DNA of 64,000 nt from Gammaproteobacteria bacterium (GCA_022600955.1 JAHZJK010000024.1:395655-459654); one strand, 5' to 3'; counted from the stretch's first letter, positions 1 to 9,171 are shown. Made by a program: numbers and translations. Notes: generated by a model not told the origin, from the letters alone.

Positions 1-94
1 TCTCGCCATAAGACAGGGGACCGGTCCGCACTGCGCAGTATTACGGCAGCAACAAAATTAGATTGGTGGGCTGAGACGTGGGTATGATTGGCGA

Positions 95-1018
95 ATGACA
101 GCAATGATTTCTATTTCGGGACTGAACAAACACTATGCCGGTGGTTTTCAGGCCCTCAAAGATGTTGACCTCGAGATTCAGCGCGGCGAGATATTTGCGT
201 TGCTCGGGCCGAATGGCGCGGGCAAGACGACCTTGATCAATATCGTCTGCGGAATCGTCAATGGCACCTCGGGCGAGGTGCTCGTCGACGGCCACAATAT
301 CGATGGCGACTATCGGGTAACACGTTCCAGGATCGGATTGGTACCACAGGAACTGCCGACCGAGTCTTTCGAGACGGTCTGGAACACCTGTCGCTTCAGT
401 CGTGGCCTGTTTGGCAAACCACCCGGGCCGCAACAGATCGAGAAGGTGCTGCGATCCTTATCGCTGTGGGACAAGAAGGACACGCCGTGCATGGAGTTGT
501 CGGGCGGCATGAAACGCCGCGTTCTGATCGCCAAGGCACTCGCACATGAGCCGGAGGTGCTGTTCCTCGACGAGCCAACGGCGGGGGTTGACGTTGAGCT
601 ACGGCAGGATATGTGGAATGTCGTGGCTGCGCTGCGCGACGAGGGCGCGACGGTGATTCTGACGACGCATTACATCGAGGAGGCCGAGCAACTGGCCGAC
701 CGCGTTGGTGTGATTAACAACGGTGAGATAATCCTTACCGAGGACAAGACCAGGCTGATGCATGAGCTCGGGAAGAAAGAGCTTGTATTGCACCTTTCAG
801 AGACCCTCGCTGCGATTCCGGCATCGCTCAGCGACTTTTCGCTGGAGCTTGGTAACAGTGGCCGCGATCTCACCTACAGCTACGATACCAAGCAGGAAAG
901 CACTGGCATTACTGCATTGCTAAAAGAGTTACAGGCGGCAGGCCTGCATTTCAATGACCTGCAAACGTCGCAGAGTTCCCTGGAGGATATTTTCGTGGAC
1001 CTGGTAAACAGAGACTAA
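95..1018 (+). CDS. ABC transporter ATP-binding protein (ABC-2 exporter type)
   Basis: This is the cytoplasmic ATPase of an ABC exporter, 307 residues. Walker A (GPNGAGKT, about residues 38-45), the signature LSGGM (about 135-139), Walker B ([10 protein letters not shown], about 155-164) and the H-loop TTHY are all visible. A roughly 90-residue tail after the nucleotide-binding domain is usual for DrrA/NodI-like ATPases. The stop overlaps the start of the permease gene by one base (TAATG), so the pair is translationally coupled. The start at 95 has no clear ribosome site; an in-frame ATG at 104 is an alternative. The substrate is unknown; drug, lipid or polysaccharide export are all seen for this family. 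Confidence 0.92.
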   Translation: MTAMISISGLNKHYAGGFQALKDVDLEIQRGEIFALLGPNGAGKTTLINIVCGIVNGTSGEVLVDGHNIDGDYRVTRSRIGLVPQELPTESFETVWNTCRFSRGLFGKPPGPQQIEKVLRSLSLWDKKDTPCMELSGGMKRRVLIAKALAHEPEVLFLDEPTAGVDVELRQDMWNVVAALRDEGATVILTTHYIEEAEQLADRVGVINNGEIILTEDKTRLMHELGKKELVLHLSETLAAIPASLSDFSLELGNSGRDLTYSYDTKQESTGITALLKELQAAGLHFNDLQTSQSSLEDIFVDLVNRD

Positions 1019-1779
1019 TGAATTTTCACGCAATCAAAGCGATCTATCGCTACGAAATGGCACGGATGTTCCGTACTGCCGTACAGAGTATCGTTGCACC
1101 GGTGCTGTCGACGTCGTTGTACTTCGTGATTTTTGGTTCTGCCATCGGCTCGCGAATCACCGAGATTGACGGCGTGAGTTATGGCTCATTCATTGTGCCG
1201 GGTCTGATCATGTTGTCGATCATGACCGAGAGTATTTCGAATTCATCTTTCGCGATCTATTTTCCAAAATTTACAGGTACGATTTTTGAGGTGCTATCGG
1301 CACCGGTATCCTATGGCGAAGTCATACTGGGTTACGTCGGCGCGGCGGCGACCAAGTCGGTCATCATTGGCGCAATTATTCTCGCGACGGCCAGTCTGTT
1401 CGTCGATATTCAAATTGCACACCCGTTCGTGATGATCACGTTCTTGCTGCTGACGTGTATTTCGTTTTGCCTGTTCGGTTTCATTCTCGGCATCTGGGCG
1501 ACAGGATGGGAGAAGCTGACCATCGTGCCGATTCTGATCATCATGCCGCTAACGTTTCTCGGCGGCACATTTTACTCGATCAGCATGTTACCGCCCGCGT
1601 GGCAGACAATCAGCCTGTTCAACCCGGTGGTTTACCTGATTAGTGGCTTTCGCTGGAGCTTCTACGAAAACGCAGATGTGGCCGTCGGGCTCAGTCTGGG
1701 CATTACCGTCGGATTCCTGCTGGCGTGTCTGCTGGTGGTCCGCTGGATATTCAAGACGGGCTACCGCTTGCGAAGCTAG
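1018..1779 (+). CDS. ABC-2 type transporter permease
   Basis: This 253-residue integral membrane protein has about six hydrophobic segments and the ABC-2 membrane domain pattern, including the conserved late stretch [10 protein letters not shown] and the [13 protein letters not shown] region that precedes the last helix. It is the membrane partner of the ATPase immediately upstream and overlaps its stop by one base. Its end overlaps, by four bases, the end of the small lipoprotein gene on the opposite strand. The family exports drugs, lipids or polysaccharides; nothing here fixes the substrate. Confidence 0.92.
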   Translation: MNFHAIKAIYRYEMARMFRTAVQSIVAPVLSTSLYFVIFGSAIGSRITEIDGVSYGSFIVPGLIMLSIMTESISNSSFAIYFPKFTGTIFEVLSAPVSYGEVILGYVGAAATKSVIIGAIILATASLFVDIQIAHPFVMITFLLLTCISFCLFGFILGIWATGWEKLTIVPILIIMPLTFLGGTFYSISMLPPAWQTISLFNPVVYLISGFRWSFYENADVAVGLSLGITVGFLLACLLVVRWIFKTGYRLRS

Positions 1780-1991
1780 AGTTTGTTCGGCTCCAGAATA
1801 TCCTGCATGGACTCTTTACTCTGACAGGTACACTTGTGAATCTTGCCCATACGCTCCACGCAAACCAGGGTCGCGCCCATGCTGCAGACAGGGTCTTTCG
1901 GCGGTGGTTGGCCAACACATGCGGTCAGCTGCAGTATGGCGAGAAGTGTGGCCAGACTGAGGCAAGAGCGAACTAATGCGGCTTTCACCAT
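1776..1991 (-). CDS. Small cysteine-rich lipoprotein, unknown function
   Basis: I do not recognise this 71-residue protein. Starting at the ATG at 1989-1991 gives a basic N-terminus (MVKAALVR), a hydrophobic stretch and a lipobox ending LTAC, so it should be lipidated. The mature part has a proline-rich linker (QPPPKDP) followed by four cysteines in about 20 residues, ending CTC. A good ribosome site (AGGAG) precedes this ATG; a longer form starting at 2027 would hide the signal peptide and is less likely. It is convergent with the ABC permease gene and divergent from the MFS gene. Confidence 0.65.
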   Translation of the reverse strand: MVKAALVRSCLSLATLLAILQLTACVGQPPPKDPVCSMGATLVCVERMGKIHKCTCQSKESMQDILEPNKL

Positions 1992-2065
1992 CGATACTCT
2001 CCTGAGTTCAGTATACTCCTGCGACACACAACTGGAGCTGCCTTATTAAAACCCCGCGAATCCTG

Positions 2066-3313
2066 ATGATGTTGGCACTCGTTGTCGCCGGCGAACTGGT
2101 TTTTGGGCTCGCATTCAATGTCCCACGGTTTTTTAGACCCACGATGCTGGAGGTGTTCAATATTTCGAACACGCAGCTCGGTGACATGTTCGCGGTCTAT
2201 GGCATCGCTGCAATGTTGTCGTATTTTCCCGGAGGCGCGACTGCCGATCATTTTTCGGCGCGGTCGCTGATGACCGTATCTCTCGTTGCTACTGCGGTCG
2301 GCGGCCTGTATATGCTGACGATTCCAGGCCCGATGCAGATGGCATTGCTATACGGGTATTGGGGTGTATCGACGATCATTCTGTTCTGGGGCGCACTGAT
2401 ACGCGCGACGCGCGATTGGGGTGGCACGTCGACGCAAGGTACTGCTTTCGGCATTCTTGAAGGCGGGCGTGGCCTCGTGGCAGCATCGGTAGCGGCCGTT
2501 GCAGTCAGTTTGCTGGCGTTTTATATGCCGGACGATGCGAACTTGGCGACCGATGAGGAGCGGCTCGCCGGTTTCCGGGCTGTCGTCGTTTTCTACTCGT
2601 TGCTGACCTTGCTGACTGCGGCTTTCGTCTGGATTTCAATAGCGCCAGATGAACGCAATGAAGGCGCGTCTTTCAGGCCGTTGGCCGGGATGGGGCTTGT
2701 TATCGGTCGCCCGGTTGTATGGATCACAGCCGCGATTATTATTTGCGCCTACTGCGGCTACAAGGGCCTCGACAATTATTCGCTGTATGCCGTACAGGTA
2801 CTCGGAATGGACGAAGTGCAGGGTGCTCGACTGGCATCTTTTGGCGCATGGACCCGACCGATTGCTGCCGTAATTGCGGGACTGATCGCTGATCGCTTTA
2901 ACGCTACGCGATCGTTGCTGGCGATGTTCGTGGTGTTGTCGGTGTCATACGGAGTCTGGTCTACACTAACGCCGGATGGCGCGGGTCTGAGCCTTATCTA
3001 TATCAACTTCTTCCTTACCTATATATTTGTCTACGCATTGCGCGGTATCTATTTCGCACTGCTTGAGGAGAATCGGACACCACTTCACCACACCGGTGCA
3101 GCGGTCGGGCTGATCTCCCTGATCGGGTACACGCCTGATATATTCTTTGCGCCGATCGGTGGCCGTATTCTCGACGCCAATCCTGGCATTGTGGGCCATC
3201 AGAACTACCTGTTCTTTCTGGCCAGCATTGCCGTCTGCGGCATGCTGACTGTGGCCTTGCTATTGTGGTTGGGGCGCAACGGCGTGGCAAAACTCTGGCA
3301 AGTGACGAAATAA
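2066..3313 (+). CDS. Major facilitator superfamily transporter
   Basis: This 415-residue protein has about twelve hydrophobic segments in the two-halves arrangement of MFS carriers, with short charged loops (for example DHFSARS after helix 2 and a matching DRFNATRS after helix 8). The substrate is not evident. The ATG at 2066 (or 2069) lacks a ribosome site and would start inside the first helix. An in-frame ATT at 2045, about nine bases after a GGAG, would add MKTPRIL and give a better positively charged N-terminus; see findings. The gene is followed by a small membrane protein gene on the same strand. Confidence 0.85.
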   Translation: MMLALVVAGELVFGLAFNVPRFFRPTMLEVFNISNTQLGDMFAVYGIAAMLSYFPGGATADHFSARSLMTVSLVATAVGGLYMLTIPGPMQMALLYGYWGVSTIILFWGALIRATRDWGGTSTQGTAFGILEGGRGLVAASVAAVAVSLLAFYMPDDANLATDEERLAGFRAVVVFYSLLTLLTAAFVWISIAPDERNEGASFRPLAGMGLVIGRPVVWITAAIIICAYCGYKGLDNYSLYAVQVLGMDEVQGARLASFGAWTRPIAAVIAGLIADRFNATRSLLAMFVVLSVSYGVWSTLTPDGAGLSLIYINFFLTYIFVYALRGIYFALLEENRTPLHHTGAAVGLISLIGYTPDIFFAPIGGRILDANPGIVGHQNYLFFLASIAVCGMLTVALLLWLGRNGVAKLWQVTK

Positions 3314-3343
3314 AATCGAGCCTGTTGAGGTCCATAGACGTAT

Positions 3344-3781
3344 ATGAACAAGAAGTCGACAATCACAGAACAGCTGCGCCGCAACAGCGTTGCTCTAATC
3401 AGTCTGGCGATAGCGATAACCAGCCTTGGGTACAATACCTGGCGCAATGAGGCGAGCGAGCACAATCGCAATCAGCGTCTTGTGACTATCGAGTTGTTGC
3501 TGATGCTCGGAGACTTGCAGCAGATCACGATGGATTGCCATTACGGTTTGTCCGAGGAAAAAGACGCATTACTTCGCGCCGGATGGGCGAAGGTCCTGAC
3601 CATTCGCGATATTTCGCAAGTGGCGTCTGGAGGGGTTCCTGTTATGGCCGATTCGCTCTACACCGTCTGGAACGCCGACCGAGAGGCTCTGGGTGATGAT
3701 GTAAATGCCAAGGACAGGATTATCACGGCATTGGAAAATGTTCGCGCCAGTACGCACGAAGTCTTGCGCGGCCTGGACTAA
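3344..3781 (+). CDS. Hypothetical membrane-anchored protein
   Basis: This 145-residue protein is not recognised. A single hydrophobic segment lies at about residues 15-30 (VALISLAIAITSLGY), followed by a mostly helical, charged region. That suggests an N-terminal anchor with a soluble domain. It resembles small proteins with one membrane anchor and a helical body, but no catalytic motif is visible. It lies 30 bp after the MFS transporter and 42 bp before a lipoprotein gene, all on the same strand, so these could be co-transcribed. Confidence 0.6.
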   Translation: MNKKSTITEQLRRNSVALISLAIAITSLGYNTWRNEASEHNRNQRLVTIELLLMLGDLQQITMDCHYGLSEEKDALLRAGWAKVLTIRDISQVASGGVPVMADSLYTVWNADREALGDDVNAKDRIITALENVRASTHEVLRGLD

Positions 3782-3823
3782 ATCGATAATTTCAGCAGAC
3801 AGCAAACAGCATTGGGGATAAAC

Positions 3824-4729
3824 ATGAGACTAGCTATCGCGGTATTGGCGGCACTGGCACTGGCACTGGCTGCCTGCCAGCCGGCAAATGAATCAACAGA
3901 CACGACAACGACGGAAGTGGTGGAGAGTGGTGTCGATTCTGGCAACAACACACGTCTCATGGATATTCTTACTGCCCAGCCCGAGGAGGCCCAGGCTCGT
4001 TACCAATACCGGCACCCGCAGGAAACGATCGAGTTCTTTGGCATCGAGCCGGGCATGACAGTTGTTGAAGGCCTTCCCGGTGGCGGCTATTACACCAAGA
4101 TCCTGCTGCCTTACCTGGGCGCCGATGGCCGAGTAATTGGTGCGGACTACGCACTCGATATGTACCGCTTGTTCCCATTCGGCACGGACGAATTTATTGC
4201 GAAAAAAGAAACCTGGACGACCGACTTTGTCACGGACGCTGCGGAGTGGGCGGGTGAAGACGGTGCGTCAGCGACTGGATTCCATTTCGGATCCATGCCG
4301 GATGACCTGGCTGGCACCGCCGACGCGGTCTTTTTCACGCGCGTGTTGCACAACCTGGCGCGCTTCGAGTCCGAGGGGGATTTTCTGTCGATCGCGCTTG
4401 AGAATGCTTTCAAACTACTAAAGCCGGGTGGCACTTTCGGTGTCGTGCAGCATCAAGCCCGTGACGAAATGCCGGACTCGTTTGCTGACGGTAGTCATGG
4501 CTACTTGAAGAAGGCGTTTGTTATTGCCGCCATCGAGCAAGCAGGATTCGAGTTCGTCGCGGAGAGTCCGGTCAATGAGAATCCGGCAGATCAACCTGCT
4601 GAGGACGACATCGTCTGGCGTTTGCCGCCGTCGTTGGCTACCAGTCGTGACAACCCGGAGCTCCTTGCGGAGTTGACTGCAGTCGGCGAGTCAAACCGCA
4701 TGACGCTTAAATTTCGCAAACCTGAATAG
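3824..4729 (+). CDS. Predicted methyltransferase-fold lipoprotein (COG4798-like)
   Basis: This 301-residue protein begins with a lipoprotein signal (LALALAAC at about residues 11-18) and then a class I SAM-methyltransferase-like domain. The glycine-rich loop reads VVEGLPGGGYYT, followed by an acidic strand end (VIGADYALDMY) and a motif like post-I/IV (DAVFFTRVLHNL). The ATG at 3824 is chosen because GGGGAT precedes it and it opens directly with the signal peptide; a TTG at 3812 is less likely. An exported methyltransferase fold is odd because SAM is cytoplasmic. It may bind another ligand. It ends flush against the convergent exonuclease gene. Confidence 0.75.
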   Translation: MRLAIAVLAALALALAACQPANESTDTTTTEVVESGVDSGNNTRLMDILTAQPEEAQARYQYRHPQETIEFFGIEPGMTVVEGLPGGGYYTKILLPYLGADGRVIGADYALDMYRLFPFGTDEFIAKKETWTTDFVTDAAEWAGEDGASATGFHFGSMPDDLAGTADAVFFTRVLHNLARFESEGDFLSIALENAFKLLKPGGTFGVVQHQARDEMPDSFADGSHGYLKKAFVIAAIEQAGFEFVAESPVNENPADQPAEDDIVWRLPPSLATSRDNPELLAELTAVGESNRMTLKFRKPE

Positions 4730-6601
4730 TCAGTTCGTCAGGTCGAGGCCGATAATTACGGGATCGTGATCGGAGGCTCGGTACGGCACGTTGGCATCAA
4801 ACAGCGTGGCGTCCCGGCCATTCTCCAGGTTGTAGTCGAGTAGCTGTGGTTCATCCGCATTGATGTGCCACTCAGTGACGCCCGCAACCTGGTTGACGAG
4901 GCTGGCAGACACCAGGGCATGATCCAGTGCACCTGCCTGCCCGTCAAAAACGAATGAATACGGTGTGGCCTGACTGTCGAGCAAATTGGAGAGGCCCGCG
5001 TTGCGCATCGCGACGAGCGGGTCTTCCATCAGGTAGGCGTTCAGGTCACCTATGACCAGGTAGTCATGGTCACCACTGCCGGTCGGGTCTGTTGCAACCC
5101 AGTCAGCCAGTGCAGCGGCTGCGTTTGTTCTGGTTTGATTGCAATTTCCCTGGCCATCGCTCGTATTAGGGTCACCATCGTTGTCACACGAAGAGCCTTT
5201 CGATTTGAAGTGATTGACGACGACTGAAAACACTGCGCCCGACGAAATAATCTCAAACGCCTGTGCAAGGGCCGGACGATTACGACTCTCGGCGAATCTC
5301 GGATCCACACTTGAATCCAGTATTGCGAACGCCCCTGCCAGTCGCACCGCCCCGGTGTTGTAGATGAAGCCGGTTTTGATTGCGTCGTCGTTGATCGTAC
5401 CCGTATTGACGAATGCGTAATCATTCGCGCCGATCTTTGAATTCAAAGCATCGACCAGCATAACGATCGACTCCGCAGCATTGTTCTCAAGTTCAATCAG
5501 ACCGATGATCTGCGCATCCATCATTTCGAGTGCTGTAACGGTTTTCGCCAGTTGCCTCGCCAGTTCCTCGGCGCTGTCTGCGCCACGGCAGTTGTCGTTC
5601 CCCTGCGGGCCGCAGATCGCCTGGCCGGTATCAACCGCTGAAAAGAAATTCAGCACGTTGAAGCTCGCAACACGTGTACTGCCAGCGATGCCGGGTGCCG
5701 GGGGTCTTGGGTTGTCGTCGTCGAATACAGGTGCCTCGCGCGGCATGATCCGCCAGGTTTCGATGCCACTGCCGCCGCTACCCTTTGCATAACGAAGGTT
5801 TCCGGTAGCTGCCGTTATCGAGTCGCCCGTTCGGATCGAATAGCCGGCCGATGAACCAGCCGCAAGATGAAGGATGTTGGCAGGGTTGGATGAGCGCAGG
5901 CCGTCATCGAGTACGATTTGTCGTGCTGCGATCGCCTCTTTGTGTGCGGCGTATGCTGCAGCATCGGGTGCATTGCTATTCGTGTACTGTAGCAGCCGCC
6001 CATTTGCGCTCAAGCCAGCCTCGCCAAACTGTTCGAGGAAGCGCAGGTTCGTGACAGTGAGTTTTTGCGGGAACCTGACCAGCATTCCCTCAAACTGTTC
6101 TAGCTCGGCAACCGGGTCGCCGTCTGCGTTCAGAACAACAGCGGGGCTTGGGAGATTCACGTCGGTCGGTGGTACCGAGCCACTTCCTGTTCTGGTCACA
6201 GAAGTAGGTGCAATCTGTGTCTCACCAAAAAATTCACTGACAACTCCGGAAACTTCGACGCGGTCGCCAACATCGACATTCCGGGTGGCTGAGTTGCCGT
6301 CAAAAATGAAAATGCCTTCTGACGTTGCCGGATCATTGTCAGCAATTTCCTGTTGCAGATAAAAGCCGCCGAGATTGCGCGCAGGATCTGCATCGTTGTC
6401 CTGAAAGTCACCCGTGACGACACCAACTACCGTAACGGACTGTCCTTCGAACGGACTGGTATTGCCGCTGCCCTGCACCGTGGAAATCGGCGTTACGCCT
6501 GACGGCGGTGGCGGAGCAGGGGTGACAGGCGTTGAGCTGCCGCCACCACTGCTACACGCGACAATTGCAAAAGCCGTAAACAAGAGTGTGAGAATCTTCA
6601 T
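4730..6601 (-). CDS. Extracellular endonuclease/exonuclease/phosphatase family lipoprotein (ExeM/NucH-like)
   Basis: This 623-residue protein carries a lipoprotein signal (FAIVAC), a proline-rich linker, an OB-fold-like region (about residues 40-160, with GVVTGDFQDN and GIFIFDG) and a C-terminal endonuclease/exonuclease/phosphatase domain. Hallmarks of that domain are SFNVLNFF, the catalytic GLIELENN, VVNHFKSKG, GDLNAYLMEDP and the closing ASDHDPVI. In Shewanella and Vibrio, ExeM- and Xds-type homologues degrade extracellular DNA. A nuclease role is therefore likely, with phosphate, nucleoside or biofilm DNA turnover as the goal. The gene lies 9 bp after the pirin gene and may be in its operon. 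Confidence 0.85.
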   Translation of the reverse strand: MKILTLLFTAFAIVACSSGGGSSTPVTPAPPPPSGVTPISTVQGSGNTSPFEGQSVTVVGVVTGDFQDNDADPARNLGGFYLQQEIADNDPATSEGIFIFDGNSATRNVDVGDRVEVSGVVSEFFGETQIAPTSVTRTGSGSVPPTDVNLPSPAVVLNADGDPVAELEQFEGMLVRFPQKLTVTNLRFLEQFGEAGLSANGRLLQYTNSNAPDAAAYAAHKEAIAARQIVLDDGLRSSNPANILHLAAGSSAGYSIRTGDSITAATGNLRYAKGSGGSGIETWRIMPREAPVFDDDNPRPPAPGIAGSTRVASFNVLNFFSAVDTGQAICGPQGNDNCRGADSAEELARQLAKTVTALEMMDAQIIGLIELENNAAESIVMLVDALNSKIGANDYAFVNTGTINDDAIKTGFIYNTGAVRLAGAFAILDSSVDPRFAESRNRPALAQAFEIISSGAVFSVVVNHFKSKGSSCDNDGDPNTSDGQGNCNQTRTNAAAALADWVATDPTGSGDHDYLVIGDLNAYLMEDPLVAMRNAGLSNLLDSQATPYSFVFDGQAGALDHALVSASLVNQVAGVTEWHINADEPQLLDYNLENGRDATLFDANVPYRASDHDPVIIGLDLTN

Positions 6602-6610
6602 GAGGGCATA

Positions 6611-7309
6611 TTAGCCCATGTCGAATAACAGAATCTCGACATCTGTGGTTGCCGCAATGCTCACATGTGTTTCGTCGCTTATTTGCATCCCGTCGCCGTC
6701 ATTGACGTGTTCGCCGTTGACAGTGGCCTCGCCCTGCACAATATGCACAAACACTTTATGCCCCGGTGCAATCGAATGCTTCAGCTCAGTACCCTGCTCG
6801 ATAACGCTCGCGAACAGGTCGACATGCTGGTGCACGGTCACGGAGCCATCGCGACCATCGCGCGATGCAACCAGGCGTAAACGGTTCAGTTTGTCCTCGC
6901 GCGAGAACGCCGTTTGTTCGTAGCCCGGTTCCAGGCCGTCTTGCTCCGGAAATATCCAGATCTGTAACAAGTGCAGTTCAGTGTCTGGCGAGTGATTGAA
7001 CTCGCTGTGTCGAACGCCGGTTCCGGCGGTCATGCGCTGAACTTCGCCAGCGTTGATGACGGTTCCGTTGCCCATGCTGTCTTTGTGTTCGATCGCGCCC
7101 GAGATCGGGTACGTGACGATTTCCATGTCTCGATGCGGGTGAGTGCCAAATCCCCTGCCGGGTGCGATTCGATCTTCGTTGATGACGCGTAACGGACCGA
7201 AACTGACGCGCTCCGGATTCTGGTACTCAGCAAATGAGAAAGTATGCTTGGCTTTGAGCCAGCCGTGATCCGCGCTTCCACGCGTATCGGCTTTGATGAT
7301 TTCAATCAT
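6611..7309 (-). CDS. Pirin family protein (YhhW-like bicupin)
   Basis: This 232-residue protein is a bicupin of the pirin/YhhW group. The N-terminal metal-site motif is visible as FGTHPHRDMEIVTY, together with a downstream RMTAGTGVRHSEFN block that is typical of the family. E. coli YhhW has quercetinase activity, but the native role of most bacterial pirins is unknown. The ATG at 7307-7309 is preferred because AGGAGA lies just upstream; starting ten codons earlier would overlap the azoreductase stop. It lies 10 bp after the azoreductase gene, so both probably respond together to quinone or electrophile stress. Confidence 0.9.
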   Translation of the reverse strand: MIEIIKADTRGSADHGWLKAKHTFSFAEYQNPERVSFGPLRVINEDRIAPGRGFGTHPHRDMEIVTYPISGAIEHKDSMGNGTVINAGEVQRMTAGTGVRHSEFNHSPDTELHLLQIWIFPEQDGLEPGYEQTAFSREDKLNRLRLVASRDGRDGSVTVHQHVDLFASVIEQGTELKHSIAPGHKVFVHIVQGEATVNGEHVNDGDGMQISDETHVSIAATTDVEILLFDMG

Positions 7310-7319
7310 GTCTGTCTCC

Positions 7320-7940
7320 TCAGGCTGCTCTGGATCCAAGATGAATCAGTTCCGCGATCTTCGCGCGAGCGTTGTCCATTGACTCTTCCGCGCTGCTGTT
7401 AAGTCGGTCTGCGGCGATGATTTCGATATCGGTAATACCCACAAAGTTCAGGGCGTGACGAAGATACGGTGTTGCAAAATCGACCGGGCTTCCAACCGGG
7501 ACACCGCCTGTCGCAACAATCAGGTAAGCCTTCTTGCCTTCAAGCAGGCCAACCGGGCCATTCTCTGTGTACTGAAAGGTCAGCCTGGCACGCGCGATCA
7601 TGTCGACCCACGCTTTCAGAGTTGCCGGGATCGAAAAATTATAGATTGGTGCACCGAACACGAGTACGTCGGCAACTTGCAGTTCGCTGACCAGGGTGTC
7701 GGAGTAGGCGAGCGCCTCACGATGCTGCTCGGTGCGCAGCTCGTCAGGCGTGAAATTCGCGGTAATCCAGGCGTCATTGACGAAGGGCACGCCCAGGCTA
7801 ACGTCGCGAGCAACGACGTCAACGGACTCGTGCCGGTCTTCAAGTGCGGCGATCAGGTCCGCGCTCAGCTGGCGCGAGGCTGAATCGTCTTTGCGCCCGC
7901 TGGCGCTGATCTGCAATACGTTCAATTTCTGCTTCGGCAT
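7320..7940 (-). CDS. azoR: FMN-dependent NADH:quinone/azo reductase
   Basis: This 206-residue protein belongs to the AzoR/flavodoxin-like fold family, which reduces quinones and azo compounds with two electrons from NAD(P)H via FMN. The FMN-binding blocks are seen as SASGRKDDSAS near the N-terminus, PIYNFSIPATLKAWVD in the middle and ATGGVPVGSP after it. The ATG at 7938-7940 follows GGAGAA and gives a standard length near 200 residues. The gene is divergent from a LysR regulator, a common arrangement in which the regulator controls azoR under electrophile stress. Confidence 0.92.
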   Translation of the reverse strand: MPKQKLNVLQISASGRKDDSASRQLSADLIAALEDRHESVDVVARDVSLGVPFVNDAWITANFTPDELRTEQHREALAYSDTLVSELQVADVLVFGAPIYNFSIPATLKAWVDMIARARLTFQYTENGPVGLLEGKKAYLIVATGGVPVGSPVDFATPYLRHALNFVGITDIEIIAADRLNSSAEESMDNARAKIAELIHLGSRAA

Positions 7941-8017
7941 GTCTTTCTCCAGTGTGTTGCCTGTCAGAGTGCAGTTTCGCTGTTGATTGAATAGGGATAA
8001 AGATGGCAATTCGCATT

Positions 8018-8044
8018 ATATTGTTTCAAAATACGCAACAATAT
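8018..8044. promoter_or_regulatory. Perfect inverted repeat, probable LysR-type operator
   Basis: ATATTGTT and AACAATAT form perfect 8-bp arms separated by 11 bp, which gives the T-N11-A pattern of LysR-type regulator sites. The right arm includes the first two bases of the lysR start codon. The site sits in the azoR-lysR divergent region, so it could serve autoregulation and azoR control. It is seen directly in the sequence; its function is inferred. Confidence 0.6.
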
Positions 8045-8969
8045 GGACAAATTCGAGGATATTCAGGCATTTGTAGCCGTCGTCGAGGCGGGTAGCTTTA
8101 CCGCAGCTGCAGAACGGCTCGGGGCCGCCAAGTCCGCTGTCAGCCGCCGGGTTTCGGCGCTCGAGGAGCGCCTTGGCGTGCAATTGCTGCGCAGGACGAC
8201 GCGGGTGCTGAACCTGACGCAAACCGGGCGCAGCTTTTTCGAGCACAGCACCCGCATTCTGGCGGATCTCGAAGAGGCTGAGGCCGCCGTGCAACAGGAG
8301 CACGGCGAACTCCGTGGCCGCCTGCGCGTCGCCCTGCCGTTGTCGTTCGGTGTTCGTCACATGTGCGGACCGATCGCGGCATTTTCGAAACTGCACCCGA
8401 AAGTGCAGTTCGACCTCGATCTCAATGACCGCCAGGTTGACCTTATCGAGGAAAACGTGGACGTCGCGGTTCGTATCGGGCACCTGCAAGATTCGTCACT
8501 CATAGCGCGACGTCTTTTTGATGTCCGCGCAGTCGTGTGTGCGTCCCCACACTATCTGAACATGCATGGCGCGGTGCAGACACCGGACGATCTTCAGGCA
8601 CACGAATGCCTGGTCTATACCAACCGCAGCGACCCCGAGCGCTGGGACTACGAAGACAAGGAAGGTCAGCGACACACCGTGAAGGTGAATGTCGTTATGC
8701 GGGCAAGCAGCGGAGACTTTCTCACGAATGCGGCGGCACACGGCCTTGGCATAGTGATTCAACCAACATTCATCGCCGCGGACGCGATACGCCGCGGTAA
8801 CCTGGTGCCGATCCTGACCGACTATACGTTCGCAATATCACCGGCGTACGCCGTGTATCCGCCTACCCGGCACCTGTCCTACCGCGTGCGGGCTTTCATT
8901 GACTTTCTGGCTCAAAAGTTCGCCGGAACGCCGCAATGGGAGCGAGATTGCGAAAGACCCGCAGTCTGA
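8043..8969 (+). CDS. LysR family transcriptional regulator
   Basis: This 308-residue regulator has the LysR N-terminal winged helix-turn-helix (residues about 3-60: FVAVVEAGSFTAAAERLGAA then KSAVSRRVSALEERLGVQLL) and a substrate-binding domain with the RLRVALPLSFG opening. The arrangement is that of the DNA-binding transcriptional regulators that control quinone or redox enzymes, close to azoR in many genomes. The ATG at 8043 has no ribosome site and lies within the inverted repeat; the message may be leaderless. The inducer is unknown. It is divergent from the azoR-pirin genes, which are the likely targets. Confidence 0.93.
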   Translation: MDKFEDIQAFVAVVEAGSFTAAAERLGAAKSAVSRRVSALEERLGVQLLRRTTRVLNLTQTGRSFFEHSTRILADLEEAEAAVQQEHGELRGRLRVALPLSFGVRHMCGPIAAFSKLHPKVQFDLDLNDRQVDLIEENVDVAVRIGHLQDSSLIARRLFDVRAVVCASPHYLNMHGAVQTPDDLQAHECLVYTNRSDPERWDYEDKEGQRHTVKVNVVMRASSGDFLTNAAAHGLGIVIQPTFIAADAIRRGNLVPILTDYTFAISPAYAVYPPTRHLSYRVRAFIDFLAQKFAGTPQWERDCERPAV

Positions 8970-9139
8970 AACATCCGGAAACATTGGAAGACAGTTTCGA
9001 CACCATTACGTAATAAGTGCCCTGTATCGTCGGTCTCCTGAATACAAGTATCGTACACACGACTCCCCTAAATCGGCACATGGACGTGCCGTACCTAATA
9101 TCGTCCCAGTACTCCTGTGATCGTAGCGAATCTAAGGTA

Positions 9140-9171
9140 TTGCGACAGTGGTTGCGGCCAGACTATAGTCT
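9140..9171 (+). promoter_or_regulatory. Candidate sigma-70 promoter with a palindromic -10 region
   Basis: TTGCGA (9140-9145) and TATAGT (9164-9169) are separated by 18 bp. The -10 element is embedded in AGACTATAGTCT (9160-9171), a perfect 12-bp palindrome. A second small inverted repeat (CAGATG/CATCTG, 9179-9198) lies between this and the start codon at 9217. Match to sigma-70 is by eye only. Confidence 0.35.

Noticed and set aside
9074..9091. CGGCAC/GTGCCG hairpin after lysR
   Set aside because: Short stem with no T-run on either strand; too weak to call a terminator.
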